In this document: positions 24,804-33,250 of the stretch, piece after piece
Layout of the letters: each line of letters begins with the position of its first letter
Position numbering within the stretch: position 1 is the first letter of the stretch
Origin: Nocardia amamiensis
Lineage (GTDB): Bacteria; Actinomycetota; Actinomycetes; Mycobacteriales; Mycobacteriaceae
Direction: 5' to 3'
NCBI RefSeq assembly: GCF_015477605.1
Contig: NZ_JADLQX010000048.1
Span: 1-39,739, forward strand
DNA length: 39,739 nucleotides
Program-made: the position numbers and the translations under genes
Notes under the pieces: generated by a model
Seen by the model: only the letters and a program-made list of their open reading frames with translations
Told to the model about the DNA's origin: nothing
Database searches by the model: none

Positions 24804-25444
24804 CGCGAGGTGGTGTAAGCCTTTGTCGCAATTCGGAAACCTCGACGAGACGGACCACTCAGCCTGACCTGCCCCCGCAACCCCATCAGCCGGGCGATTC
24901 AAGCGCGCCGCGAGTTCGACGACGCCATGATTCGGGAGATGGCACGCTGCAGGCGGACGTTGCTGGAGGCCGAGCAGCCCGGATCGGATCCTATACACTC
25001 CCGCCGCTCATTCGTGTCGACCGGAACCGCCCTGGCCGTCACCGATACCTCGCAGGCCGATCGAATACCGTTAAGCTGAAACGAGATACGACACGACCCC
25101 GCTACGTCGCCAGTGGCTGACCGGCCTGATTCGTGAGGTTCACATCGCCTCTCGAGGCACATACGGCTACCGAAGGGTCCACGCCGGACTCACCCTCGGC
25201 ATGGGCAACCAGGTCTGTCCACGCACCGTCTCGGTACTCCTGACCCTGGCTGGCACCCGGGGACTGCCAGGTCCGGTCCCGGTGAACGCCTGCGCAGCAC
25301 CGCGAACCGGTGCGGGACGCGACGCTGCCGCCGTCGATGGGGGCGAGGGCGACAGCGTCGCGGTCATCTCTGCCGGAACGCGGCCAGCGCGGCCTCCAGC
25401 CGAACGGTCATCCCGGCTGGTCGACCTCGACCGCTGAACTCGGC
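24804..25444. other. Decayed region with IS3 remnant
   Basis: No intact gene. The centre carries an IS3 OrfB fragment (25102-25290, separate entry). 24860-25080 has short frames (for example around RREFDDAMIREMARCRRTLL) of unknown origin. The following minus-strand gene ends at 25445. Confidence 0.45.
25102..25290 (+). pseudogene. IS3-family transposase OrfB remnant (HTH_21 region)
   Basis: The plus-strand frame reads LRRQWLTGLIREVHIASRGT, then YGYRRVHAGLTLGMGNQV and RTVSVLL-x5-GTRGLPGP. This is the characteristic segment of IS3-family OrfB just before the integrase core (I-x-ASRGTYGxRRVHAEL, then RAGLxGLPG). Both ends decay into unrelated sequence, and no start, DDE triad or terminal repeats remain. 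Orientation is opposite to the IS3 scrap at 11261-11329, and different parts of the protein are retained. Confidence 0.75.
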
Positions 25445-25780
25445 TCAGGATGCCTTGCGGTTCTCGTCGTTCTCGTGCTGAGCGATCACGGCCATGAGTT
25501 CGCGCACCCAAGCCGGTCGCTGCTCGCCGGTTCCGGCCTCGGCCACGTCGCGCTCGATCAACGAGCGGATGTAGGCCGATTGTGACATGCCGAGGTTCGC
25601 GGCGCGGCGCTTGCACGCCTGATCGAGGTCACGGGTCAGCTTCACCGATCGGGGGATGAGGACGGGTTCCGCGCCCGGGCCGGTCTCGATCGGCGGGGTG
25701 GCCGGTTCATCGGTGAACTCGAGGCGCTCGGTCATCGCCGCCATCTCGGCGGGGCTCATGTTCAAGAACGGATCAGTCAT
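25445..25780 (-). CDS. Ribbon-helix-helix (CopG/BrnA-like) antitoxin-type protein
   Basis: A 111-aa protein. Residues about 42-78 fit a ribbon-helix-helix DNA-binding unit: a basic beta strand (VLIPRSVKLTRDLDQ), then CKRRAANLGMSQSAYIRSLI with the typical turn Gly-Met-Ser. N- and C-terminal extensions are acidic and could bind a partner. The start overlaps the end of the upstream gene by eight bases (25773-25780), a common arrangement in toxin-antitoxin modules with the toxin first. Its own frame is intact while the partner is broken, the usual pattern for a decaying module. Confidence 0.7.
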   Translation of the reverse strand: MTDPFLNMSPAEMAAMTERLEFTDEPATPPIETGPGAEPVLIPRSVKLTRDLDQACKRRAANLGMSQSAYIRSLIERDVAEAGTGEQRPAWVRELMAVIAQHENDENRKAS

Positions 25781-26085
25781 TGCGGGTCGCCTCCCACTTC
25801 TCGAAGTCCGCGGCCTGGTCTGCCGTGAGGTATGCGGCGTTGTACACCTCGATGTCGCGACCGAGGCGACGGGCGAACACCGATATCGGTGTGCCGTCGT
25901 CGCCGCGACCCCAGATCGCCAGGGATACCAGCCCGGTTGCCGGGGCGGCAGCCGATCGTAGCCAGACCGGCCGCTTCCCCCTCATCCACGCATCCACGCA
26001 TCCACGAAGTCGACGTCCAGGTGGACGGCGCCAATGCCTCGTCGGTGAAGTCCTTGCGCAAGTGGCCGCTGGCGCGAGCGGGCAT
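25773..26085 (-). pseudogene. Toxin-like small gene upstream of the RHH protein, frameshifted
   Basis: The coding trace runs through three frames: MPARASGHLRKDFTDEALA from 26085, then AVHLDVDFVDAWMRG, then KRPVWLRSAAAPATGLVSLA to the stop at 25773-25775. Removing one copy of the octamer CATCCACG (plus strand, three tandem copies at 25983-26006) joins the last two pieces as VDFVDAWMRGKRPVW, so repeat expansion caused one shift; a second 1-base shift lies near DEAL/GAVH (about 26030). A 70-aa product from ATG 25985 (MRGKRPVW...) remains possible. I do not recognise the family; position suggests a toxin partner. Confidence 0.6.
25983..26006. repeat. Tandem octamer CATCCACG, three perfect copies
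   Basis: Three contiguous copies lie inside the toxin-like gene. Because 8 is not a multiple of 3, gain or loss of one copy shifts the frame; two copies give the continuous reading. This is either a slippage lesion or a phase-variable switch. Confidence 0.75.
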
Positions 26086-26460
26086 GGAGCCGTGACTCCC
26101 GGTGCTCCCGTGACTACACTGTGTGGCGTAGTTGGCTTCCTACTTTCGACTTGCTGGGACCTTGTCACACCGCTCAGCAGTCCCGATCTTTCGTATCGGA
26201 GTTCTACTCGTGGAAGCACCGGGGTAGTGGCTGATGCCCGGAGTGCGCGCACCGGCCGCCTCGAGCGGGTTCCGGCACTCCTATGCCCCAGTCGGGGTGT
26301 GGACGCCACCGCCTCCCCGTTCTGTCGCCGCCTACAGGCGGATGAAGAACTTTCAGCGGTTGAGCCGTCCGTGAGTTCAAGCGGTTGACCGACCGGCCGG
26401 ACGCCGAACTGGTTCGCACCGGCTCGGCGAACACCGAATCATCGACGCCCAGGGGGCGTG
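26086..26460. other. Upstream region of the stress operon
   Basis: No gene is supported. It should hold the promoter of the ten-gene chaperone operon. I looked for HspR (HAIR), CIRCE and SigH-type sites and saw no convincing match; a short dyad CCGAT-N7-ATCGG (26183-26199) is the only regular element noticed. The frame just before the first gene (GGGGGCGTG) has only weak ribosome-site character. Confidence 0.35.
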
Positions 26461-26964
26461 ATGTCAGAGTCCAATCGTGGAACCTCGCCGATACGTCCGA
26501 ACCAACCTGCGCGCCAGGCAACGGCACCGTCCGAGAACTACCCCGACGCTGAAAGCGCCGTCGACTACCTCTCCGACCAGCATTTCACGGTCGACAAACC
26601 GGCCGTCGTCGGACGCGACATCGAGCTGGTCGAGCAGGTCGTCGGCCGATGGAACCACGGCTGGGCCGCTCTGCGAGGCGCCGCCGCGGGCGCGCTGACG
26701 GCACACTGTTCGGCTGGATCCGCGGATTACTCGACTGGGTCCAGCCGCTGCACGCAGGCCTCATGCTCGCCTGCTACGGGCTGGTGTTCGGCGCTGTTGT
26801 CGGCGTCCTGGCTCGGCTTACTCATGTACGCGCTGCAGGGCGGCCGGCGCGACTTCACCTCAATCCAGTCATTACAACCACGTCACTGCGAAGTCCTCGC
26901 CGACGTCGAGGATGCGGACGAAGCCGTTCGCCTGCTCACCGGCCGGACCGATCGAAAGGAATGA
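26461..26964 (+). pseudogene. YflT/GSP17M-like general stress protein with two compensating frameshifts
   Basis: The ends read as a YflT-type heat-induced stress protein: SAVDYLSDQHFTVDKPAVVG and DIELVEQVVGRWNHGWAALR at the front; LGLLMYALQGGRRDFTSIQS and HCEVLADVEDADEAVRLLTG at the back. Between about 26700 and 26815 the hydrophobic Gly-rich core (TLFGWIRGLLDWVQPLHAGL and ACYGLVFGAVVGVL) is in the next frame. One base is missing near GALT and one G is extra near GVL/LGLLMY. The frame as given yields 167 aa, but with a Cys/Ser-rich nonsense centre in place of the membrane segments. Either a double sequencing error or a disabled gene. The stop lies three bases before dnaK, so it is the operon's first gene. 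Confidence 0.75.
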
Positions 26965-26967
26965 GTC

Positions 26968-28848
26968 ATGGCGACCGCTGTAGGTATCGACCTGGGCACC
27001 ACGAACTCGGTCATCGCAAGCTGGCAAGGCGGCGAGCCGGTGGTGATCTCCAATGCCGAGGGAGCGCGGACGACGCCGTCGGTGGTGGCGTTCACCGAGA
27101 GCGGGGAGCGGCTGGTGGGTCAGCTCGCCCGACGGCAGGCGATCTTGAATCCGAAGGGCACAATATATTCGGCCAAACGCTTCATCGGACGTCATTACGA
27201 CGAGGTCTCCGAGGAGGCCAAAGCGGTCAGTTTCGACGTCGTACCGGGTGACAACGGTGAGGCTCGATTCGACGTGCGGGGCAAGAAGTACGCGCCGGAG
27301 GAGATCAGTGCCCTGGTGCTACGCAAGCTCGTCGACGACGCGAGCAAGTTCCTCGGTGAGAAGGTCAAGGAAGCGGTCATCACCGTTCCCGCGTACTTCA
27401 ACGACGCGCAGCGCAACGCCACCAAGGACGCCGGCCGGATCGCAGGCCTCGAGGTTTTGCGGATCATCAACGAGCCGACCGCCGCGGCACTGGCGTACGG
27501 CATGGACAAGCAGACCCACGAGACCGTATTGGTCTTCGACCTCGGCGGCGGCACCTTCGACGTGAGCCTGCTCGACGTCGGCGAGGGAGTGGTCGAGGTT
27601 CGTTCCACGGCCGGCGACTCCCATCTCGGCGGCGACGACTTCGACCGACGTCTGGTGGACTACCTCGCCGACGAATTCCAACGGGCGGAGAACATCGATC
27701 TGCGCAAGGATGCGCAGGCGTTGCAGCGCCTCTTCGAGGCAGCAGAGAAAGCCAAGGTCGAGTTGTCCTCGGTGACACAGGCCCAGGTCAACTTGCCCTT
27801 CGTCACCGCTGACGCGAACGGTCCCAAGCACCTGACCACCACGATCATGCGATCGAAGTTCGAGGATCTGACGGCGGATCTGGTGGAACGCTGCCTCGGC
27901 CCGGTGAAGCAGGCGATGAGTGACGCCAAGGTCACCGCTAACGACATCGACGAGGTGATTCTGGTCGGTGGTTCGACACGTATTCCGGCGGTGCAGGCGC
28001 TGGTTCGCCGGCTCACCGGCGGCAAGGACCCCAACATGAGCGTCAACCCGGACGAGGTCGTGGCGCTCGGTGCCGCAGTCCAGGCGGGCGTGCTCAAGGG
28101 CGAGGTCTCCGATGTGCTGTTGCTCGATGTCACCCCGCTGTCCCTCGGCGTCGAGACCCAGGGCGGGGTGATGACCAAGATCATCGAGCGCAACACGACG
28201 ATCCCGGTCCGGCGCAGTGAAGTGTTCGCCACCGCGGAAGACAATCAGCCCGCAGTGGATGTCGTGGTCCTGCAGGGCGAACGCGAACGGGCCGCCGACA
28301 ACCGGGTGCTCGGTCGGTTCCGGCTGGAAGACATCCGCCCCGCACCCCGTGGCGAGGCCCAAGTCGAAGTCACGTTCGACATCGATGCCAACGGCATCCT
28401 CCACGTCACCGCCCGCGACAAGGACACCGGTAAGGAGCAGAGCATCACGATCAGTGAGCAGGGCAACCTGGACCAGAGTGAGGTCGAGCGCATGCTGGCG
28501 GAGGCCGAACGGAACCGGGCCGAGGATGAGGCGCTGCGAAAGGCGGTCGATGCGCGCAACGCGCTCGATTCGGTTGCCTATCAAGTGGAACGGCGACTCG
28601 CCGAACTCGGTGACAGTGCCCCACCGCACGACAGGGCACGCGCCGAGATGCTGATCGCCGATGCCAGGAAAGCCGTGAAAGACAGTGCTCCACCCGCGGA
28701 AGTAGAGCCACTCACCTCCGAGCTGCAGCAGCTGCTCTACGGGCTCGCACCGGTCCAGGCCGGCGGCGGAGACGGACACCGGGCAGGCGGAGACGTTGCG
28801 TCGTCGGATGACGACGACGTGATCGACGCCGAATTCGATCGAAGCTGA
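26968..28848 (+). CDS. dnaK: Chaperone DnaK (Hsp70)
   Basis: A complete 626-aa Hsp70. ATPase domain with GIDLGTTNSVIA, INEPTAAALAYG, VFDLGGGTFDVSLLD and VGGSTRIPAVQ; substrate-binding domain from about 370 (DVTPLSLGVETQGGVMTKII, TTIPVRRSEVF); helical lid and C-terminal tail DDDDVIDAEFDRS. It binds exposed hydrophobic segments of unfolding proteins in an ATP cycle driven by GrpE and DnaJ, both encoded directly downstream. GAAAGGA precedes the ATG. Because actinomycetes carry a primary dnaK-grpE-dnaJ-hspR operon, and this operon has a CbpA-type DnaJ and a CbpM-like protein instead, it is probably a second, stress-dedicated copy (inference). Confidence 0.96.
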   Translation: MATAVGIDLGTTNSVIASWQGGEPVVISNAEGARTTPSVVAFTESGERLVGQLARRQAILNPKGTIYSAKRFIGRHYDEVSEEAKAVSFDVVPGDNGEARFDVRGKKYAPEEISALVLRKLVDDASKFLGEKVKEAVITVPAYFNDAQRNATKDAGRIAGLEVLRIINEPTAAALAYGMDKQTHETVLVFDLGGGTFDVSLLDVGEGVVEVRSTAGDSHLGGDDFDRRLVDYLADEFQRAENIDLRKDAQALQRLFEAAEKAKVELSSVTQAQVNLPFVTADANGPKHLTTTIMRSKFEDLTADLVERCLGPVKQAMSDAKVTANDIDEVILVGGSTRIPAVQALVRRLTGGKDPNMSVNPDEVVALGAAVQAGVLKGEVSDVLLLDVTPLSLGVETQGGVMTKIIERNTTIPVRRSEVFATAEDNQPAVDVVVLQGERERAADNRVLGRFRLEDIRPAPRGEAQVEVTFDIDANGILHVTARDKDTGKEQSITISEQGNLDQSEVERMLAEAERNRAEDEALRKAVDARNALDSVAYQVERRLAELGDSAPPHDRARAEMLIADARKAVKDSAPPAEVEPLTSELQQLLYGLAPVQAGGGDGHRAGGDVASSDDDDVIDAEFDRS

Positions 28849-28856
28849 GGCACACG

Positions 28857-29384
28857 ATGGAAAGGTCTGCAGATCATTCGACGACCGAGTCGACTACCGA
28901 GTCGGCGACCGACGGGGATCAGACCGAGACGGCGCCCGATCGCACCCACACAGGAGCCGAACTGGCTCAACTCGAGGACCGCTGGCGCAGGGCCCTCGCA
29001 GATCTGGACAACCTGCGCAAGCGGTTTGCCAAGGATCTGGACCGTGCACGCGCCGCGGAGGTGGCGAAGGTTTCCGCTGCGTGGCTCCCGGTGCTGGACA
29101 ATTTGGAGCTCGCTCTGGCCCATGCGGGCAGCGATCCCCAGGCCGTCGTCGAGGGCGTGAAGGCGATCCGGGAGCAGGCGGTGCAGGTGCTGGCGCAGTT
29201 CGGCTTCGAGCGCCACGACGAGGTCGGTGTGCCGTTCTCCCCGGAGCTACACGAAGTGGTCAGCGTGGTGGCCCAACCCGACGTTCCCTCCGGGACCGTG
29301 ATCGAGGTCTTGCGCCCGGGCTATGGAGAGGACGGTCGGCAGTTGCGTCCCGCCTCGGTGGTCGTCAGCCGACCCGAGGGGTGA
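28857..29384 (+). CDS. grpE: Nucleotide exchange factor GrpE
   Basis: A 175-aa GrpE: an acidic, Thr/Ser-rich disordered N terminus (1-35), a long helical coiled-coil (ELAQLEDRWRRALADLDNLR, family signature DxxNxRKR as DLDNLRKRF), then the beta-wing domain (VGVPFSPELHEVVSVVAQPD, GTVIEVLRPGY) that opens the DnaK ATPase domain for ADP release. Eight bases separate it from dnaK and six from the DnaJ gene, so the three are one translation unit. The start at ATG 28857 is the only sensible one. Confidence 0.94.
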   Translation: MERSADHSTTESTTESATDGDQTETAPDRTHTGAELAQLEDRWRRALADLDNLRKRFAKDLDRARAAEVAKVSAAWLPVLDNLELALAHAGSDPQAVVEGVKAIREQAVQVLAQFGFERHDEVGVPFSPELHEVVSVVAQPDVPSGTVIEVLRPGYGEDGRQLRPASVVVSRPEG

Positions 29385-29390
29385 GCACCG

Positions 29391-30296
29391 ATGGCGCGTG
29401 ACTACTACGAAGCGCTCGGTGTCCCGCGCGGCGCCGGCGCCGACGAAATCCAGCAGGCGTACCGCAAGCTGGCGCGCAAGTATCACCCCGACGTGAACAA
29501 GGACCCTACTGCGGAGGACAAGTTCAAGGAGGCCAACGAGGCCTACCAAGTGTTATCCGACCCGGACACCCGGAAACGCTACGACCGATTCGGTGAGGAC
29601 TTCCGGCGTGTGCCCGAGGACTACGACGAACGGGTCCGGGCAAGCGCCGGTGGGTACGGCGGCGCGGGCAGAAGGGTGCACTTCGGTCAAGGTTTCGGTG
29701 GCGAGGGCGCGGTCGACTTCGAGGACCTCTTCGGGCAGATGTTCGGCGGCGCCGGCGGGTACGGGCCGATTCCCGGCGCCGATCAGGAAGCGGAACTGGA
29801 ACTGACTCTGGAACAGGCGTATCGGGGCGGCAAACGCACACTCAGACTGGACGGACGTCAGTACGACGTCGACATTCCTGCCGGTGTCCTGGACGGCCAG
29901 AGAATCCGGCTGGCCGGGCAAGGCGGGCGGAGCAACGGTGACGCGCCGCCCGGGGATCTGTACCTCGTGGTGCGGATCAAGCCGCATTCCCGGTTCCGGG
30001 TACAGGGCCGGGACATCTACGTGGACCTGCCCGTATCGCCATGGGAGGCGGTGCTCGGGTCGACCGTCGTCGTTCCCACCCCGGGTGGCGAGGCGAAAGT
30101 CAAAGTGGCGCCGGGCTCGTCGACGGGAAGGAAGCTACGGCTGCGCGGAGAAGGAATGCCCAATCCGCGTGGCGCCAACGGCAACCTCTACGCCGAGATC
30201 AAGGTGATGGTGCCGTCGAAACCGACAGCACGCGAACGCGAGCTGTTCGAGCAGTTGGCCACCGAATCGAACTTCGATCCGAGGAAAGAGACATGA
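29391..30296 (+). CDS. dnaJ: DnaJ/CbpA-type co-chaperone
   Basis: A 301-aa type II J-protein. J domain at residues 1-70 with the essential His-Pro-Asp at 32-34 (KYHPDVNKD), a Gly/Phe-rich linker (GGYGGAGRRVHFGQGFGGEG), then two beta-sandwich substrate-binding domains (ELTLEQAYRGGKRTL, DIPAGVLDGQRIRLAGQG). The Cys-rich zinc fingers of classical DnaJ are absent, so it matches CbpA. That agrees with the next gene, a CbpM-like modulator, which overlaps its stop by four bases. Partner of the adjacent DnaK. Confidence 0.93.
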   Translation: MARDYYEALGVPRGAGADEIQQAYRKLARKYHPDVNKDPTAEDKFKEANEAYQVLSDPDTRKRYDRFGEDFRRVPEDYDERVRASAGGYGGAGRRVHFGQGFGGEGAVDFEDLFGQMFGGAGGYGPIPGADQEAELELTLEQAYRGGKRTLRLDGRQYDVDIPAGVLDGQRIRLAGQGGRSNGDAPPGDLYLVVRIKPHSRFRVQGRDIYVDLPVSPWEAVLGSTVVVPTPGGEAKVKVAPGSSTGRKLRLRGEGMPNPRGANGNLYAEIKVMVPSKPTARERELFEQLATESNFDPRKET

Positions 30297-30625
30297 GCAC
30301 CCCGACCCCGGTCACCCGGTACGTATTGGTTCGCCGTCCCGGATTGTCGCCAGATGCCTTCGCCGAACGTACCGGGCTGCACCCGGACCTGGCACGAAGG
30401 CTTGTGGCGCTCGGCCTGCTCGACGCCCACCGAGACGCCGGCGGCGAGATGTGGTTCGAACCATCCGAAGTGGCCCATGCCGCCCGCATCCAACGGCTGC
30501 GGACCGGTCTGGGCCTGAACTACTCGGCAATCGGGCTCGTGCTCGATCTGCTGGATCGAATCGAGAAACTCGAAGCAGCTTCCCGCGGAAGGAGGGCACC
30601 CCATGGACACCGGCAGCCTGACTGA
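30293..30625 (+). CDS. CbpM/MerR-type chaperone modulator
   Basis: A 110-aa protein with a MerR-like winged-helix fold of the CbpM group: YVLVRRPGLSPDAFAERTGL, then VALGLLDAHRDAGGEMWFEP and the helix IQRLRTGLGLNYSAIGLVLD-LLDRIEKLE. CbpM proteins bind the J domain of CbpA and block its action on DnaK; HspR is a related DNA-binding repressor. The lack of an HspR-type C-terminal tail, and position directly after a CbpA-type gene, favour CbpM. The ATGA overlap with dnaJ and the 23-base overlap with clpB are notable. Confidence 0.8.
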   Translation: MSTPTPVTRYVLVRRPGLSPDAFAERTGLHPDLARRLVALGLLDAHRDAGGEMWFEPSEVAHAARIQRLRTGLGLNYSAIGLVLDLLDRIEKLEAASRGRRAPHGHRQPD

Positions 30626-33236
30626 AAGGTCACGAGAAGCCCTGCAGGAAGCCCAGAATATTGCGACCAGAATGAGTCACACCGAGGTCGACGGAGAACA
30701 CCTGCTGCTCGCGTTGGTCGATCAGCGGGAAGGGCTGGTACCCCGACTGCTCGAGCAGGCCGGCGCCAACGTCGATGCCCTGCGATCCGATCTGGAACGT
30801 GAACTGTCGCGTAGGCCGAAGGTCAGCGGCCCCGGCGCGACGCCCGGTCAGGTGATGATCACTCAGCGCCTGGCCAAGCTGCTCGACGCCGCGGAACGGG
30901 AGGCGAAGCGACTCAAGGATTCCTACGTGTCAGTGGAGCATCTCGTGATGGCCCTCTCCGAGGAGGGGTCGGCTACTGCGGCAGGCAGGGTCCTCGCCAG
31001 TCATGGGGTCACGCGAGAGTCCTTCCTCACCGCCTTGACCACCGTGCGCGGCCACCAGCGTGTCACATCGGCGACCCCGGAGGGGGCCTACGAGGCGCTG
31101 GAGAAGTACGGACGCGATCTCGTCTCCGAGGCCCGGGCAGGCAACCTCGATCCGGTCATCGGCCGAGATGCCGAGATCCGCAGGGTAACGCAGATCCTGA
31201 GCCGGAAGACGAAGAACAATCCGGTGCTGATCGGCGACCCCGGCGTCGGTAAGACCGCGATCGTCGAGGGCCTCGCCCAGCGGATAGTCCGCGGCGACGT
31301 GCCCGAGGGCCTGCGCGACAAGACGATCTTCTCGCTCGACATGGGTTCCCTGGTGGCCGGCGCGAAGTACCGCGGCGAGTTCGAGGAGCGACTGCAGGCG
31401 GTGCTGTCGGAGGTGAAGGCGGCAGAGGGGCGCATCCTGTTGTTCGTCGACGAGCTACATACCGTTGTGGGCGCGGGATCAGTCGGCGGCGACGGGTCTC
31501 TCGACGCCGGCAACATGCTCAAGCCGATGCTCGCCCGCGGCGAACTACACATGATCGGCGCCACCACTCTCGACGAATATCGCAAGCACATCGAATCCGA
31601 TGCGGCACTGGAGCGTCGCTTCCAGACCGTTCTCGTCGACGAGCCCAGCATCGAGGATGCGATCTCGATTCTGCGCGGACTTCGGGAACGCCTCGAGGTG
31701 TTTCACGGCGTGAAGATCAAGGACGGCGCCCTGGTTGCCGCCGTGACCCTCTCGCACCGGTACATCACCGACCGCTTCCTTCCGGACAAGGCGATCGACC
31801 TGGTCGATGAGGCATGCGCTCGGCAACGCACCGAAATCGACTCGCTGCCCGCCGAACTCGACGAGCTCACCCGGAAAGTGACCCGGCTGGAGATCGAAGA
31901 GGCCGCGCTGTCCAAAGAAACGGACGCGGCCAGCAAGGCGCGCCTCGAAGAGCTGCGCAAGGAGCTGGCCGACCTACGGGCCGAGGCCGACTCCAGGCAC
32001 GCTCAGTGGGAGGCCGAGCGGCAGGCGATCCGGCGAGTGCAGGAGCTGCGGGGAGAGCTGGAACGGTTGCGCCACGAGGCCGAGGAGGCCGAGCGCAACT
32101 ACGACCTCAACCGGGCCGCCGAGTTGCGATACGGCGAGATCACCGAGCTGGAACGCAGACTCAAGGCGGCGGAGGAGCAACTGGCCACCAGGCAGGGCCG
32201 AAATCCGTTGCTGCGTGAAGTGGTCACCGAAGACGAGATCGCAGAGATCGTGGCCGCATGGACGGGTATCCCGGTCGCCCGGCTGCAGGAAGGCGAGCGG
32301 GAGAAGCTGTTGAAGCTCGACGAGATTTTGCACGAGAGGGTCGTCGGTCAGGACGAGGCGGTGCAACTGGTCGCAGACGCGGTGATCCGGGCGAGGTCGG
32401 GTATCCGTGACCCGCGCCGGCCGATCGGTTCGTTCATCTTCCTGGGCCCTACGGGCGTGGGAAAGACCGAGCTCGCAAAGACACTGGCCAGTGCCCTCTT
32501 CGACAGCGAAGACAACATGGTGCGCCTGGACATGAGCGAGTACCAGGAGCGGCACACGGTGAGCAGGCTCATCGGTGCGCCCCCCGGGTACGTCGGATAC
32601 GACGAGGGCGGCCAGCTCACCGAGGCGGTGCGCCGCAAGCCGTACTCCGTGGTGCTCTTCGACGAGATCGAGAAGGCCCACGCCGACGTCTTCAATACCC
32701 TGCTGCAGGTGCTCGATGACGGCCGGATCACCGATTCTCAAGGCAGGCAGGTCGATTTCCGGAACACGGTGATCATCATGACCTCCAACATCGGATCCCA
32801 GTATCTCCTCGAGGGAGTCACAGCCGACGGCGAGATCAAACCGGATGCCCGGGAGAGAGTGCTGGCGGAACTGCGCGGGCACTTCCGCCCCGAATTCCTC
32901 AATCGGGTCGACGACATCGTGATGTTCACCCCGCTCACGCTGCCCCAGATCGAGCACATCGTCGAGCTACAACTCACCGATCTTCGCAACAGATTGTCGG
33001 AGCGGCAGATACATCTGGATATCACGCCGGAAGCGCGCCGGCTCATCGCCGAGCACGGTTTCGACCCGGTCTACGGTGCGCGGCCGCTGCGGCGGTACAT
33101 CGCCCACGAGGTCGAAACCAAGATAGGTCGTGCGCTGTTGCGCGGCGAGATCGAACCGGGTAGCACCATCCGTGTCACGGTGGACCGCGGCGAGCTCGCC
33201 GTCGCGTATGCCGAACCCGCGGTCGCGGCGGCCTGA
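30603..33236 (+). CDS. clpB: ATP-dependent disaggregase ClpB
   Basis: A complete 877-aa Hsp100. N domain (1-150), first AAA+ domain with Walker A GDPGVGKT (211-218) and LFVDELHTVVGAG, a long coiled-coil middle domain (about 400-530, the DnaK docking propeller that distinguishes ClpB from ClpA/C), second AAA+ domain with GPTGVGKTELAKT (about 614) and VVLFDEIEKAH, and a C-terminal D2-small domain. ClpB threads aggregated protein through its pore together with DnaK/DnaJ/GrpE, all encoded just upstream. ATG 30603 follows GGAAGGAGG and overlaps the CbpM-like gene. Confidence 0.96.
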   Translation: MDTGSLTERSREALQEAQNIATRMSHTEVDGEHLLLALVDQREGLVPRLLEQAGANVDALRSDLERELSRRPKVSGPGATPGQVMITQRLAKLLDAAEREAKRLKDSYVSVEHLVMALSEEGSATAAGRVLASHGVTRESFLTALTTVRGHQRVTSATPEGAYEALEKYGRDLVSEARAGNLDPVIGRDAEIRRVTQILSRKTKNNPVLIGDPGVGKTAIVEGLAQRIVRGDVPEGLRDKTIFSLDMGSLVAGAKYRGEFEERLQAVLSEVKAAEGRILLFVDELHTVVGAGSVGGDGSLDAGNMLKPMLARGELHMIGATTLDEYRKHIESDAALERRFQTVLVDEPSIEDAISILRGLRERLEVFHGVKIKDGALVAAVTLSHRYITDRFLPDKAIDLVDEACARQRTEIDSLPAELDELTRKVTRLEIEEAALSKETDAASKARLEELRKELADLRAEADSRHAQWEAERQAIRRVQELRGELERLRHEAEEAERNYDLNRAAELRYGEITELERRLKAAEEQLATRQGRNPLLREVVTEDEIAEIVAAWTGIPVARLQEGEREKLLKLDEILHERVVGQDEAVQLVADAVIRARSGIRDPRRPIGSFIFLGPTGVGKTELAKTLASALFDSEDNMVRLDMSEYQERHTVSRLIGAPPGYVGYDEGGQLTEAVRRKPYSVVLFDEIEKAHADVFNTLLQVLDDGRITDSQGRQVDFRNTVIIMTSNIGSQYLLEGVTADGEIKPDARERVLAELRGHFRPEFLNRVDDIVMFTPLTLPQIEHIVELQLTDLRNRLSERQIHLDITPEARRLIAEHGFDPVYGARPLRRYIAHEVETKIGRALLRGEIEPGSTIRVTVDRGELAVAYAEPAVAAA

Positions 33237-33250
33237 GAAGAGGTGCTGTC

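Noticed and set aside
26086..26460. Search for HspR HAIR, CIRCE or SigH promoter before the stress operon
   Set aside because: Only partial or spacing-wrong matches were found, so no site is claimed.
27319..28779. 486-codon open frame opposite dnaK
   Set aside because: High-GC shadow of the dnaK codons; His/Asp/Val-rich with no family motif, whereas dnaK is unmistakable.
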